Source: CAILUF01 sp964505265
GTDB lineage: Bacteria > Pseudomonadota > Alphaproteobacteria > Rickettsiales > UBA1997
Reading direction: 5' to 3'
DNA length: 64,000 nt
Assembly: GCA_964505265.1 (NCBI GenBank)
Contig: CAZDGN010000001.1
Span: 106,505-170,504 of the forward strand
The position numbers and the translations under genes were made by a program. Of this stretch, positions 18,144-27,103 are shown in pieces. Numbering within the stretch: the first letter of the stretch is position 1; every line of letters starts with the position of its first letter. The notes under the pieces are model-generated. The model ran no database searches and was not told the DNA's origin. It saw only the letters and a list, made by a program, of their open reading frames with translations.

Positions 18144-19340
18144 ATGAAAAAAATTATATCAAAAAAAATATTAACCAGTTTTTTTAAATCATATTTTGCG
18201 GCAGAATTTGCGGTAGGAATTATTTTAATTTTTGCCACAATCATTGCGATTTTATTTTCCAATTCTAGCAATTCGAGCCTTTATTTCGATTTTTTTAATC
18301 AAAATTTTGATTTAAAAATAAGTTTTTTAGCAATTGAAAAAAAACTTACCTTGCGCGATTGGATTAATGATGCTTTGATGGCGATTTTTTTCTTTTTAGT
18401 TGGGCTTGAATTAAAATCCGAGGTTATAAAAGGCGAACTTTCTTCGAAAAAAAAGCTGGCTTTGCCCCTGATTTGTGCGGTTGGCGGGGTTTTACTTCCG
18501 ATGTTGTTATTTTTATTATTTAACCTTAAGCATCCAGAAAATTTGCGTGGCTTAGCTATTGCTTGTGCCACCGATATTGCTTTTGCTTATGGCTTTATTG
18601 CCTTATTTGGTAAAATTTTTTCTAATTCAGTAAAAATTTTTTTGGTAGCGCTTGCGGTAATTGACGACCTGATCGCCATTTTGATAATCGCCTTTTTTTA
18701 TACTGATAATTTGCAAATGAATTATTTGGGTTATGCTTTAATAGTTTGTCTCGGTCTATATTTTTTAAATTTCAAAAAATCATCCAATTTGTTTTTATAT
18801 CTTTTGCTTGGAATTATACTGTGGTTAATGATTTTAAAATCTGGAGTCCATGCCACAATTGCTGGGGTTTTATGTGCATTATTTATCCCATTTAAAGTTA
18901 ATAAAATTAATTTTTTAGAAATTATTGCTCACAAAATTTCACCCGTGGTGAATTTTTTTATTTTGCCAGTTTTCGCCTTTGGCAATAGCGGGGTTGATTT
19001 AAGTAATTTTAGCTTTTCACAACTCTCTTCGCCATTGATTATTTCTATTATTATCGCTTTGTTTTTTGGGAAACAAATTGGGGTGATGCTATTTGCTTTT
19101 GTGAGCAATAAATTTTTTGCCATAAAACTTCCGCTAGGCACTAATTGGCTTGAATTTTATGGTGTTAGTTTATTTACGGGTATTGGCTTTACTATGAGTT
19201 TATTCATTGCTTCTTTGGCTTTTAATAAAGATTTAGTGCGCTTTGATGAGGCTAAAATTGGGGTAATAATTGGTTCGCTCTTATCGGTTATTTTTGGGGC
19301 TATAATTGCGATAATTTTATCAAAAATGCCTAGGAAATAA
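18144..19340 (+). CDS. nhaA: Na+/H+ antiporter NhaA
   Basis: 398 residues, about 11-12 membrane segments. NhaA exchanges two H+ for one Na+ and controls pH and sodium. Hallmarks are DALMAIFFFLVGLELK, IACATDIAFAYG and the ion-binding aspartate pair in VIDDLIAIL. It follows lptB by 2 nt so is probably cotranscribed, which is not its usual context. Confidence 0.95.
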   Translation: MKKIISKKILTSFFKSYFAAEFAVGIILIFATIIAILFSNSSNSSLYFDFFNQNFDLKISFLAIEKKLTLRDWINDALMAIFFFLVGLELKSEVIKGELSSKKKLALPLICAVGGVLLPMLLFLLFNLKHPENLRGLAIACATDIAFAYGFIALFGKIFSNSVKIFLVALAVIDDLIAILIIAFFYTDNLQMNYLGYALIVCLGLYFLNFKKSSNLFLYLLLGIILWLMILKSGVHATIAGVLCALFIPFKVNKINFLEIIAHKISPVVNFFILPVFAFGNSGVDLSNFSFSQLSSPLIISIIIALFFGKQIGVMLFAFVSNKFFAIKLPLGTNWLEFYGVSLFTGIGFTMSLFIASLAFNKDLVRFDEAKIGVIIGSLLSVIFGAIIAIILSKMPRK

Positions 19341-19470
19341 TTTTATATCTATTAAATTTGGAGTTGAAATTAATTTTATATTTCATTAAATTTAACATTC
19401 AATTATGCCTACCATAAATCAAAAAACAGTATAGTCAAAAACTTTTTTTATGATTAATTTAAACCCTAAA

Positions 19471-19476
19471 TATAAT
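19471..19476 (+). promoter_or_regulatory. TATAAT box immediately before the methyltransferase start
   Basis: A perfect -10 hexamer ends 4 nt before the ATG at 19481. If used, transcription would start at or next to the start codon, giving a leaderless mRNA. The matching -35 (TTATGA, 17-bp spacing) is poor, and TATAAT is frequent by chance in this genome. Confidence 0.25.
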
Positions 19477-19480
19477 ATCA

Positions 19481-20611
19481 ATGAAACCAAAAATATTAAA
19501 AAATAACTTTAAAATAAATACTGCAAACCCTGATTTTAATAATATTCAATCAGAATTATTTAACGATTATAATAATTATGTTAACCAAAACAATCATCCT
19601 GATTTTATTGATATTGATGAACTCTGGAGTGGCACAAAAAAAACTAAATTAACCGCTTTAGATTTGTTTTGTGGATGCGGTGGAATTTCAAAAGGCTTGG
19701 AATTGGCTGGAATAAATGTTTTGGCAGGTCTAGATTTTTTTAAAGAAGCAGGTGACACATATCAAGCAAATTTTAATCACAAATTTATTTATGGTGACAT
19801 AACTCAAGAAGAAGTTAAAAATAAATTATATTCGCAAATTAAATCGAGTTTAAAGGGAAAAAAATTGAATATTATTGCCGGAGGCTTTCCTTGCCAAGGT
19901 TTTTCAATGTCAGGTAGAAGAGATAAGAGTGACCCCAGAAATAGACTTTATCTAGAGGTTGTTGATATAGTTAAAAATTTAGAACCAGAATATATTTTTC
20001 TTGAAAATGTCAAGGGTTTGATTTCAATGGATAACGGAAAGGTTAAAGAAAAAATTCTAGGTGATTTTCAAAATCTTGGATACGAAATTAAAGCTTATGT
20101 TTTAAATGCAGTTAATTTTGAAACTCCTCAAAAGAGAGAGAGGGTGGTATTTTTGGGTAATAGAATTGGAAAAAAAATATTATATCCAAACTCAATTATT
20201 AAAGACAATAAATTTAAAACTACCAAAGATGCAATTGAAGATTTGATTAGTCTTGAAGAAGATAAGGATTTTAGTCATTTTATTACTAAGCACAACAAGG
20301 ATATGCAGTCTAGGCTTTTGAGTGTGAAGGAGGGTAAGGGACTTTATGAAAATTACTCAGATTCATGGAAAAAATGTCCGTGGAACGAGCCATCATGCAC
20401 TATTAAAGAGAATCATGGAGGGGTAAATATTCATCCAAAGCTACCGCGAGTCTTAACAGTTCGAGAATGTGCTAGGATTCAAGGTTTTCCCGATGATTTT
20501 ATTTTTAAAGGTACAAAAAGTAAACAATTGGTACAAATTGGTAATGCAGTTCCTCCAATGCTTGCAAAAGCGGTAGGATTAGCAATAATTAAAAGTTATA
20601 AAAATAAGTAA
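19481..20611 (+). CDS. DNA cytosine-5 methyltransferase (type II restriction-modification)
   Basis: 376 residues. All main C5-MTase motifs are visible: SAM motif DLFCGCGG (61-68), catalytic GGFPCQGFS (Cys138), ENV (175-177), QKRER (217-221), target-recognition region about 235-310, and RECARIQGFP plus QIGNAVPP at the end. An N-terminal extension of about 55 Asn-rich residues precedes motif I. The HNH nuclease gene begins 7 nt downstream, so this is the protective enzyme of a restriction-modification pair. The recognition sequence cannot be read from the protein. Inserted between nhaA and map, consistent with a mobile defence cassette. Confidence 0.95.
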   Translation: MKPKILKNNFKINTANPDFNNIQSELFNDYNNYVNQNNHPDFIDIDELWSGTKKTKLTALDLFCGCGGISKGLELAGINVLAGLDFFKEAGDTYQANFNHKFIYGDITQEEVKNKLYSQIKSSLKGKKLNIIAGGFPCQGFSMSGRRDKSDPRNRLYLEVVDIVKNLEPEYIFLENVKGLISMDNGKVKEKILGDFQNLGYEIKAYVLNAVNFETPQKRERVVFLGNRIGKKILYPNSIIKDNKFKTTKDAIEDLISLEEDKDFSHFITKHNKDMQSRLLSVKEGKGLYENYSDSWKKCPWNEPSCTIKENHGGVNIHPKLPRVLTVRECARIQGFPDDFIFKGTKSKQLVQIGNAVPPMLAKAVGLAIIKSYKNK

Positions 20612-20618
20612 AGTTCAG

Positions 20619-21194
20619 TTGTTTTTAGAATTGGCAAACCCTGATAAAACTGGTAATTCTAGAAAAGTATTAGTTGAGGAATTTGTTGGTAAATATGAGA
20701 AATTAAAATTTGGAAATGGTGGAGATTGGTGTAGATCAGACGGAAGTTTGGCTAATAAATTTATAGTCGAAAGATTTAAAGATGGCAATTCAATTGTTGC
20801 GGTTCAATTATTTGGTCACAATACCAAGAAAAAAATTAATAAACAAATAGATAGTAAAATTTCAAAAATAATTAAATCTCAAAAATGTGAAGTTCTTTAT
20901 GTTGGAAATGTTGAAGTAGACCACAAGGATGGACATAGAGATGATTTCGAAAATTTAAAAATAAAAAATCAAAAAATTGACGATTTTCAACCGCTTCCAC
21001 CATCTGTTAATAAAGCAAAAAGACAGCATTGCAAAAATTGTAGAGAAACTAAGCAGAGATTCGATGCTAGATTGCTTGGATATTCAAAATCTGCTTGGGC
21101 AGGAAATGGAAAATATCGCGGTACTTGTGTTGGATGTTATTGGTATGATATAAAAAAATTTAATCAAGAAATATCCAAAAACTATTTCAGCTAA
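20619..21194 (+). CDS. HNH-type restriction endonuclease partner
   Basis: 191 residues from a TTG start 7 nt after the methyltransferase stop; no ATG is available near the N-terminus, so the exact start is uncertain. The beta-beta-alpha-metal nuclease motif is VDHKDGH (Asp101, His102, His106) with Asn131 in PSVNKAKRQ. Zinc-type cysteine pairs C138-C141 and C170-C173 frame the C-terminal part (KYRGTCVGCYWYD). This layout occurs in HNH type II endonucleases beside C5-methyltransferases. Its 3' end overlaps the convergent map gene by 4 nt. Confidence 0.82.
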   Translation: MFLELANPDKTGNSRKVLVEEFVGKYEKLKFGNGGDWCRSDGSLANKFIVERFKDGNSIVAVQLFGHNTKKKINKQIDSKISKIIKSQKCEVLYVGNVEVDHKDGHRDDFENLKIKNQKIDDFQPLPPSVNKAKRQHCKNCRETKQRFDARLLGYSKSAWAGNGKYRGTCVGCYWYDIKKFNQEISKNYFS

Positions 21195-22039
21195 ATTTTA
21201 TATGGCGGAAAATCTAGCCCCGCTGGCGATTTCGTAAAAATTTCGCAACCATCTTTGGTGATGCCAATCGTGTGTTCAAACTGCGCTGATAATGCTCTCT
21301 TGCCAGTTGACGGATTTTTATCTGCGGTAATAACTGTCCATTCGTAAAGAATAGGATCATTTTTAAGAGTTTCATCTTTTTTACAATAATAACCGCATTC
21401 ATTGATCATTGGCTCAATGGTAAAAAACATACCTTCTTCAAGGATTATGCCTTCATTTTTTCTTCCATAATGAAGTATACTTGGTTCGGCATGAAATACT
21501 TTACCGATTCCGTGTCCACAATAATCGCGAACAACTGAAAAACCATTTTTTTCAGCATAATTTTGAATTGCATAACCAATATTACTAATCTTATTACCTG
21601 GCTTCGCTTGCTCAATTCCTAACATCATACAATCAAAAGTTGTTTGGACTAATTTCTTTGCTTTAATTGAAACATTGTCGCCAATTAAATACATTCTACT
21701 TGTATCGCCATGCCAGCCATCAACTATAACCGTAACATCTATATTTAATATATCACCATTTTTAAGAATCCTATTAGATGGAACTCCATGGCAAATTACT
21801 TCATTAATTGAAGTACAAATTGATTTTGGAAAAGGATTTTTGAAGCTACTAGGATGATAATTCAGTGGTGCAGGAATTGCATTATTTTCGATGATTTTTT
21901 TGTGACATAAATCATTGAGGCTGTCCGTGCTAACTCCTACTTGCACGAATGGAGTAATGTAATCAAGTATTTCTGCTGCTAATTTTCCTGCTTTATGCAT
22001 TTTGGTAAAATCGTCTTTGCTATGAATTGTTATGGTCAT
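21191..22039 (-). CDS. map: Methionine aminopeptidase, type I
   Basis: 282 residues from the ATG at 22039; a frame open to 22069 adds ten residues not typical of the family. MetAP removes initiator Met after deformylation (def is at 36.7 kb). The pita-bread fold has metal ligands in NIDVTVIVDGWHGDTS (two Asp), GHGIGKVFHAEP (His), TIEPMIN (Glu) and SAQFEHTIGI (Glu). Convergent with the HNH gene (4-nt overlap); 80 bp separate it from divergent coq7. Confidence 0.95.
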   Translation of the reverse strand: MTITIHSKDDFTKMHKAGKLAAEILDYITPFVQVGVSTDSLNDLCHKKIIENNAIPAPLNYHPSSFKNPFPKSICTSINEVICHGVPSNRILKNGDILNIDVTVIVDGWHGDTSRMYLIGDNVSIKAKKLVQTTFDCMMLGIEQAKPGNKISNIGYAIQNYAEKNGFSVVRDYCGHGIGKVFHAEPSILHYGRKNEGIILEEGMFFTIEPMINECGYYCKKDETLKNDPILYEWTVITADKNPSTGKRALSAQFEHTIGITKDGCEIFTKSPAGLDFPPYKI

Positions 22040-22119
22040 AAATTTTAAAGTTATTTTATTTGCTATCATTAAATAATAAATTTAAAATAATTTCAATTTG
22101 TAATTTTAATTTTTTATCT

Positions 22120-22680
22120 ATGCCACATACCAATAAAATTAACGAAATGATTCGAGTCAATCATGCTGGTGAAATGGGTGCCAAGGTGATTTATGATGGT
22201 CAAATTTTGGCTTTAAAGTTAAAAAAAGATTATGAAACACTTAAAATTGTTGAAGAAATGAAATTGCAAGAAATCAAACATTTTGAATATTTTAACAATC
22301 AAATTAAGCAACAAAAAATTCGTCCAACCCTAATGCAACCAATTTGGTTGGCAGGAGGATTTGCTTTAGGTTTTATGACTGCAATAATTGATAAAAAGTC
22401 GGCTATGACTTGCACTACAGCAGTTGAAGAAATTATAGATGAGCATTATCAACAGCAAATTTCTGAATTAGAATTTATCGAAAAAAATAATCCAAATCAA
22501 AATCAAAAATCTGAATTAGAAGATTTAAAATCAAAAATTTCTAAATTTCGCGACGAAGAAATTGAACATAAAGATACTGCCTTTGGGCATAATGCCCAAG
22601 ATTTTGTGGCATTTGAGCCATTGTCAAAATTTATAAAACTTACTACAAAAATGGCAATTGCAATTTCCAAAAAAATCTAA
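22120..22680 (+). CDS. coq7: Demethoxyubiquinone hydroxylase Coq7
   Basis: 186 residues from the ATG at 22120, which puts the conserved INEMIRVNHAGEMGA at residue 7; the longer frame from 22060 adds only a non-conserved stretch. Coq7 is a ferritin-like di-iron enzyme that hydroxylates demethoxyubiquinone late in ubiquinone synthesis. Metal ligands appear as RVNHAGEMGA, LQEIKHFEYF, AVEEIIDEHYQQQ and EEIEHKDTA (ExxH pairs). Ubiquinone serves the succinate dehydrogenase encoded at 46.6-50 kb. A 16-bp A/T palindrome directly follows the stop and might be a weak terminator. Confidence 0.93.
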   Translation: MPHTNKINEMIRVNHAGEMGAKVIYDGQILALKLKKDYETLKIVEEMKLQEIKHFEYFNNQIKQQKIRPTLMQPIWLAGGFALGFMTAIIDKKSAMTCTTAVEEIIDEHYQQQISELEFIEKNNPNQNQKSELEDLKSKISKFRDEEIEHKDTAFGHNAQDFVAFEPLSKFIKLTTKMAIAISKKI

Positions 22681-22764
22681 TTATTTTTAAAAATAATAAT
22701 TGCAAAAACTAATATAAATTTTGATAATTAATTTAATATTTTAACTTAATTTATAATTATAATT

Positions 22765-24945
22765 ATGACTAGTCCAATTAATTTTTCGATTGATAAATCA
22801 GGTGTAGCCAATCTTATTTTTGATTTACCAAATGAAAAAATTAACAAATTATCTAGACCGGTTCTTGAGGAGTTAGAAAGGGCGATAAATTTGGTTGATG
22901 GCAATAAAGCCATTCGAGTTTTGTTGATTTCATCTGCCAAAAAAGATATTTTTATTGCTGGTGCTGATATCGCTGAAATTCGCGATATTACCGAAGAAAA
23001 AGATGCTAGAGAAAAAGTTGCCAAGGGTCAAGAAATTTTAAATAAATTAGCCAATGTAAATATTCCAACTATTGCCGTAATTAAAGGAGCCTGTATGGGT
23101 GGCGGTTTGGAGCTAGCTTTGGCATGTAAATATCGAGTTGGGGTTTATAATTCAAAAACTAAATTAGGATTGCCCGAAGTTAATCTTGGCATAATTCCAG
23201 GTTTTGGTGGAACACAACGCCTTCCAGCATTGGTTGGCTTGGAAGAGGCGTTAAAAATGATTTTGTCAGGAAAGCCAATTGAGGTAGACAAAGCCTTTAA
23301 AATCGGGCTTTTAGATGAGGCTACCCACGAAGAATTTATGGAAGATAGTTTGAGTAAATTGGTAACAGAAATTTTAAAAAATCCACAAAATAATAAATTT
23401 TTAGCGAAAAGAAAATTGGCTTCGAGACAAAGATTTTATTTTGAGTCATTGCTTTTAAACAAGCATGTAATTTTTTATTTTGCCAAAAAAAATCTTTGGG
23501 AAAAAACCAAAGGACATTATCTTGCGCAGTTTTTTGCTCTTGAAGTAATTCGTAAAACTTATCGTAAAACCTATGGTTCAAGAGGTTTCAAGATTGAGCT
23601 AGACGCATTTTGCGAACTTGTGGTTGGTGATATTTGTAAAAATTTAATTGAAATTTTTTACACAAATGAGGCTTTGAAAAAAGAAACTTTCATTGAAAAT
23701 AACTTAATTGATGCAAATCAAAAACTTGATTTTAATAATGTTGCGGTGGTTGGTGCTGGGGTTATGGGCGGGGGAATTACTTGGTTGTTTGCCAATCACA
23801 ATTACTCGGTTCGACTTAAGGATATTACGCAAAAAGCTATTGCCTTAGGCTATAACCAAATTCTAAAAATCTTCAATCAGCTTGTAAAAATCCGCAAAAT
23901 TTCTACCAATATTGCAAGTTTAAAAATATCAAATGTGACCGCTTCCCTTGATTATTCTGGCTTTAACAATTGTGATTTGGCGATTGAGGCAGTGGTTGAA
24001 AATATGCAGGTTAAAAAAAATATTTTACAAGAAATTGAATCTCAAATTCCAGCTAATGCCATTATTGCTAGCAATACCTCTTCACTTTCTATTTCGCAAA
24101 TGGCTAGTGTTTTGAAAAATCCTGAAAGATTCGTTGGTATGCATTTTTTTAATCCAGTTAATAAAATGCCGTTAATCGAGGTTGTGAAAGGTGAAAAAAC
24201 CTCAGACGAAACCGTTTTAAAAATTGTAAAACTCTCTAAGGAATTGCAAAAAACTCCGATTGTTGTAAAAGATGTTCCGGGGTTTTTGGTTAACAGAATT
24301 TTGCTTACCTATTTAAATGAAGCTGGATATTTATTGCAAGATGGCTTTTCAATTAAAGAAATCGACTATGAAATTGAAAATTTTGGTATGCCGATGGGAC
24401 CATTTATTTTAGCTGATGTTGTTGGGATTGATGTTGGTGTTAAGGTTGCCAAGTCGCTTGAAGAAGGGTATGGGGTTAGAATGAAGGTATCAGAAATTTT
24501 AAATGAAATTTATCATAATCACAAAGAATTACTCGGAAAAAAATCGCAAATTGGTTTTTACAACTACAATCAAGATAAAATTGATGGCGAAAATAGTAAA
24601 ATTTACAAAATTTTAGACAAGTTGGAGGTGGATAATAAAATTCAATCGAATTCAAAAAAATTAGAGCCAAGTGAAATAATCGATAGATGTATTCTTACCA
24701 TGATAAATGAATCCGCAAAGTGCCTCGAGGAAAATGTTGTTGCTAATGCCAAATATTTGGATATGGCGATGATTATGGGGGTAGGATTTCCGCCGTTTCG
24801 TGGAGGAGTTTTGCGTTATTGCGATAGAATCGGAATTGATGTGGTGGTAAAAAAATTACAAAATTTAGAAAATAAATTTGGACAAAGATTTGCAGTTAGT
24901 AATTTATTATTGCAAATGGCAAAAAATAATCAGAAATTTTATTAA
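22765..24945 (+). CDS. fadJ: Bifunctional enoyl-CoA hydratase / 3-hydroxyacyl-CoA dehydrogenase
   Basis: 726 residues, the size of FadB/FadJ. The N-terminal crotonase half has FIAGADIAEI, KGACMGGGLELALACKYR-type oxyanion region (about 108-125) and LGLPEVNLGIIPGFGGTQRLP; the dehydrogenase half has VVGAGVMGGGI (about 329-339), SNTSSLSI, GMHFFNPVNKMPLIEV (catalytic His) and GFLVNRIL. It carries out hydration and oxidation in fatty-acid beta-oxidation. The thiolase partner is not adjacent; ruvC starts right at the stop. FadB versus FadJ is not decidable by eye. Confidence 0.9.
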   Translation: MTSPINFSIDKSGVANLIFDLPNEKINKLSRPVLEELERAINLVDGNKAIRVLLISSAKKDIFIAGADIAEIRDITEEKDAREKVAKGQEILNKLANVNIPTIAVIKGACMGGGLELALACKYRVGVYNSKTKLGLPEVNLGIIPGFGGTQRLPALVGLEEALKMILSGKPIEVDKAFKIGLLDEATHEEFMEDSLSKLVTEILKNPQNNKFLAKRKLASRQRFYFESLLLNKHVIFYFAKKNLWEKTKGHYLAQFFALEVIRKTYRKTYGSRGFKIELDAFCELVVGDICKNLIEIFYTNEALKKETFIENNLIDANQKLDFNNVAVVGAGVMGGGITWLFANHNYSVRLKDITQKAIALGYNQILKIFNQLVKIRKISTNIASLKISNVTASLDYSGFNNCDLAIEAVVENMQVKKNILQEIESQIPANAIIASNTSSLSISQMASVLKNPERFVGMHFFNPVNKMPLIEVVKGEKTSDETVLKIVKLSKELQKTPIVVKDVPGFLVNRILLTYLNEAGYLLQDGFSIKEIDYEIENFGMPMGPFILADVVGIDVGVKVAKSLEEGYGVRMKVSEILNEIYHNHKELLGKKSQIGFYNYNQDKIDGENSKIYKILDKLEVDNKIQSNSKKLEPSEIIDRCILTMINESAKCLEENVVANAKYLDMAMIMGVGFPPFRGGVLRYCDRIGIDVVVKKLQNLENKFGQRFAVSNLLLQMAKNNQKFY

Positions 24946-25428
24946 ATGCGCATCATTGGCATTGACCCTGGGCTTACCAAAACTGGGATTGGAATAATTG
25001 ATGTTAAGAATAATTCTATTAGCTATGTTTTTTCCACTACAATTCACAGCTCACCAGATGATGATATGGCAGTTCGATTAAAATTATTTCACGACTCCTT
25101 ATTGCAAATAATTCAGCTTTATCAACCGGAAATTGCTTCGATTGAAGAAACTTTTGTTAATAAAAATCCAATATCATCCTTAAAGCTTGGTCATGCTCGC
25201 GGAGCACTTATTTTAACTCTTGGCTTATGCAATATCAAGGTATATGAATATTCAGCAACTTCAGTAAAGAAAACTATAGTTGGAGTAGGGCGAGCGGAAA
25301 AGCATCAAGTTCAGGCGATGATTAAAATTTTAATGCCAAAAGCAAATTTTAAAAGTGAAGATGAAGCGGATGCCCTAGCAATTGCAATTTGTCATCAACA
25401 TCATTCAACAAGTTTCAAATATTCTTAA
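24946..25428 (+). CDS. ruvC: Holliday junction resolvase RuvC
   Basis: 160 residues. RuvC cleaves Holliday junctions with RuvAB. The four acidic active-site residues are in IGIDPGL (Asp7), SIEETFVNK (Glu near 67) and KSEDEADALAIA (two Asp near 140). It starts with no gap after fadJ and runs convergently into kdsD with 15 nt between stops. ruvA and ruvB are not in the window. Confidence 0.96.
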   Translation: MRIIGIDPGLTKTGIGIIDVKNNSISYVFSTTIHSSPDDDMAVRLKLFHDSLLQIIQLYQPEIASIEETFVNKNPISSLKLGHARGALILTLGLCNIKVYEYSATSVKKTIVGVGRAEKHQVQAMIKILMPKANFKSEDEADALAIAICHQHHSTSFKYS

Positions 25429-25443
25429 AATATATATTATTGA

Positions 25444-26400
25444 TTAGATTCCTGCATTAATACAATCGTGAATGTGAATTATGCCTAAAATATTTTGATT
25501 TTCGGCAACAAAAATGCTAGTGATTGCTTTGCTTTTCATGATTGAAAGGGCATCGCTTGCAAGTGATTTGCTGGATATAGTAATTGGATTTTTGGTCATA
25601 ATTTGTTGGGCTGAAAGTTCAAGGAAATTATTGCAAATATGACGTCTAAGATCGCCATCGGTGATAATCCCAACTATTTTATTGTTTTCATCTAAAACCG
25701 CGGTGCATCCAAGATGTTTTGAAGTCATTTCAAACAAAATTTCGGGAATTTTTTGGTTGATTTTACAAGTTGGAATCAAATTTTCTTTGCGCATTATATC
25801 GCCAACTTTAACAAAGGCTGAGCCCAATTTCCCGCCAGGGTGAAAGGTGGCAAAATTTTCTGCAGAAAAATTGCGAGCTTCAACTAAACTTAAAGTTATA
25901 CAATCGCCAAGAATCAACATCATTGTGGTTGAAGTAATTGGTGCATTGACTTTGTTAGCTTCAGAAATTGCTGGTAAGGTGAGAGCAATAGTGCTTGAAT
26001 TAGCCAGCTCGGAGCCAAATTTACGGCTTATCCCAATAATTGGAATTTTAAATCTTTGGCAATAAAAAATTATATCGCGAAGTTCCTTGGTTTCTCCAGA
26101 ATTGGAAAGTAAAATTACGACATCGTTTTTTTCAATCATTCCAAGATCGCCGTGACTTGCCTCTGCGGGGTGAACAAAGAAAGACGGAGTGCCTGTTGAG
26201 GCTAGGCTTGCAGAAATCTTTTTGGCAATATGGCCAGATTTGCCCATTCCGCTTAAAATAACTTTGCCATTGCAACTTAAAATTAAATCAACCGCTTGAA
26301 TATATTTTTCATCAAGGAAATCTCTTAAGGCTTGAATTGCTTGAATTTGTGTGGCAATGGTGTTGTAAGCAGAATTTAAATGCGGATTTGATGTATTCAT
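25444..26400 (-). CDS. kdsD: Arabinose-5-phosphate isomerase (KpsF/GutQ/KdsD)
   Basis: 318 residues: an N-terminal SIS domain (SGMGKSGHIAKK, STGTPSFFVHPAEASHGDLG) and two C-terminal CBS domains (about 200-318). It converts ribulose-5-phosphate to arabinose-5-phosphate, first step to KDO of LPS. This fits the LPS export genes lptA/lptB at 17 kb. Its start is 80 bp from divergent pyrE. Confidence 0.93.
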   Translation of the reverse strand: MNTSNPHLNSAYNTIATQIQAIQALRDFLDEKYIQAVDLILSCNGKVILSGMGKSGHIAKKISASLASTGTPSFFVHPAEASHGDLGMIEKNDVVILLSNSGETKELRDIIFYCQRFKIPIIGISRKFGSELANSSTIALTLPAISEANKVNAPITSTTMMLILGDCITLSLVEARNFSAENFATFHPGGKLGSAFVKVGDIMRKENLIPTCKINQKIPEILFEMTSKHLGCTAVLDENNKIVGIITDGDLRRHICNNFLELSAQQIMTKNPITISSKSLASDALSIMKSKAITSIFVAENQNILGIIHIHDCINAGI

Positions 26401-26480
26401 AAATTAAAATTTTATTTGAGTTTCAATTGCTGTTAATTTATTCTAACTAATAATTTATTTAAACCAATATTTTTTTAATA

Positions 26481-27101
26481 ATGGAACCAAATTCAAAACA
26501 ATTAAATTCTTCAGAAATTTTACAAGAATTCATTGATGCCAATGCAATTTTAAAGGGGCATTTTATTTTATCTTCTGGTTTGCATTCAGATACCTATATG
26601 CAATGTGCTAGAGTTTTAATGGACCCAAAGCGAGCAGAAAAATTATGCCAAATTTTGGCACAAAAAATATTTTCAAAATTAGGCAATGATTTTGCCGACA
26701 TAGTGCTTTCTCCAGCAATGGGTGGGGTTGTTGTGGGTTATGAATTGGCTCGTCAATTAAATTTAGATTCAATTTTTTGCGAAAGAGTAAATGGTAATTT
26801 TGAATTAAGAAGGGGGTTTGAAATATTAAAAAATTCCAGAATTTTGGTGGTAGAAGATGTAATTACCACAGGAAAATCTTCGCTTGAAACCTTTAAAATC
26901 GCCGAACAATATGGCGCTAAAATTGTAGCAGAAGCCTGTTTAGTTGATAGAAGTAGTGATGAAAATTTAAGTGAAAAATTACAAGTCCCCGTATTTTCTT
27001 TGCTTAAAATTCAAGTCAATAGCTTTGATGAAAATAATATCCCTTTGGAGCTAAAAAACATTCCAGCTATAAAGCCCGGCTCGAGATATATTAAAAATTA
27101 A
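26481..27101 (+). CDS. pyrE: Orotate phosphoribosyltransferase
   Basis: 206 residues. PyrE makes OMP from orotate and PRPP in UMP synthesis. The PRPP loop is RILVVEDVITTGKSS (about 130-144); KGHFILSSGLHSD and CERVNGNFELRRGF are also typical. Only 2 nt separate its stop from the stop of convergent cimA, so neither gene has room for a private terminator. Confidence 0.94.
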   Translation: MEPNSKQLNSSEILQEFIDANAILKGHFILSSGLHSDTYMQCARVLMDPKRAEKLCQILAQKIFSKLGNDFADIVLSPAMGGVVVGYELARQLNLDSIFCERVNGNFELRRGFEILKNSRILVVEDVITTGKSSLETFKIAEQYGAKIVAEACLVDRSSDENLSEKLQVPVFSLLKIQVNSFDENNIPLELKNIPAIKPGSRYIKN

Positions 27102-27103
27102 TA

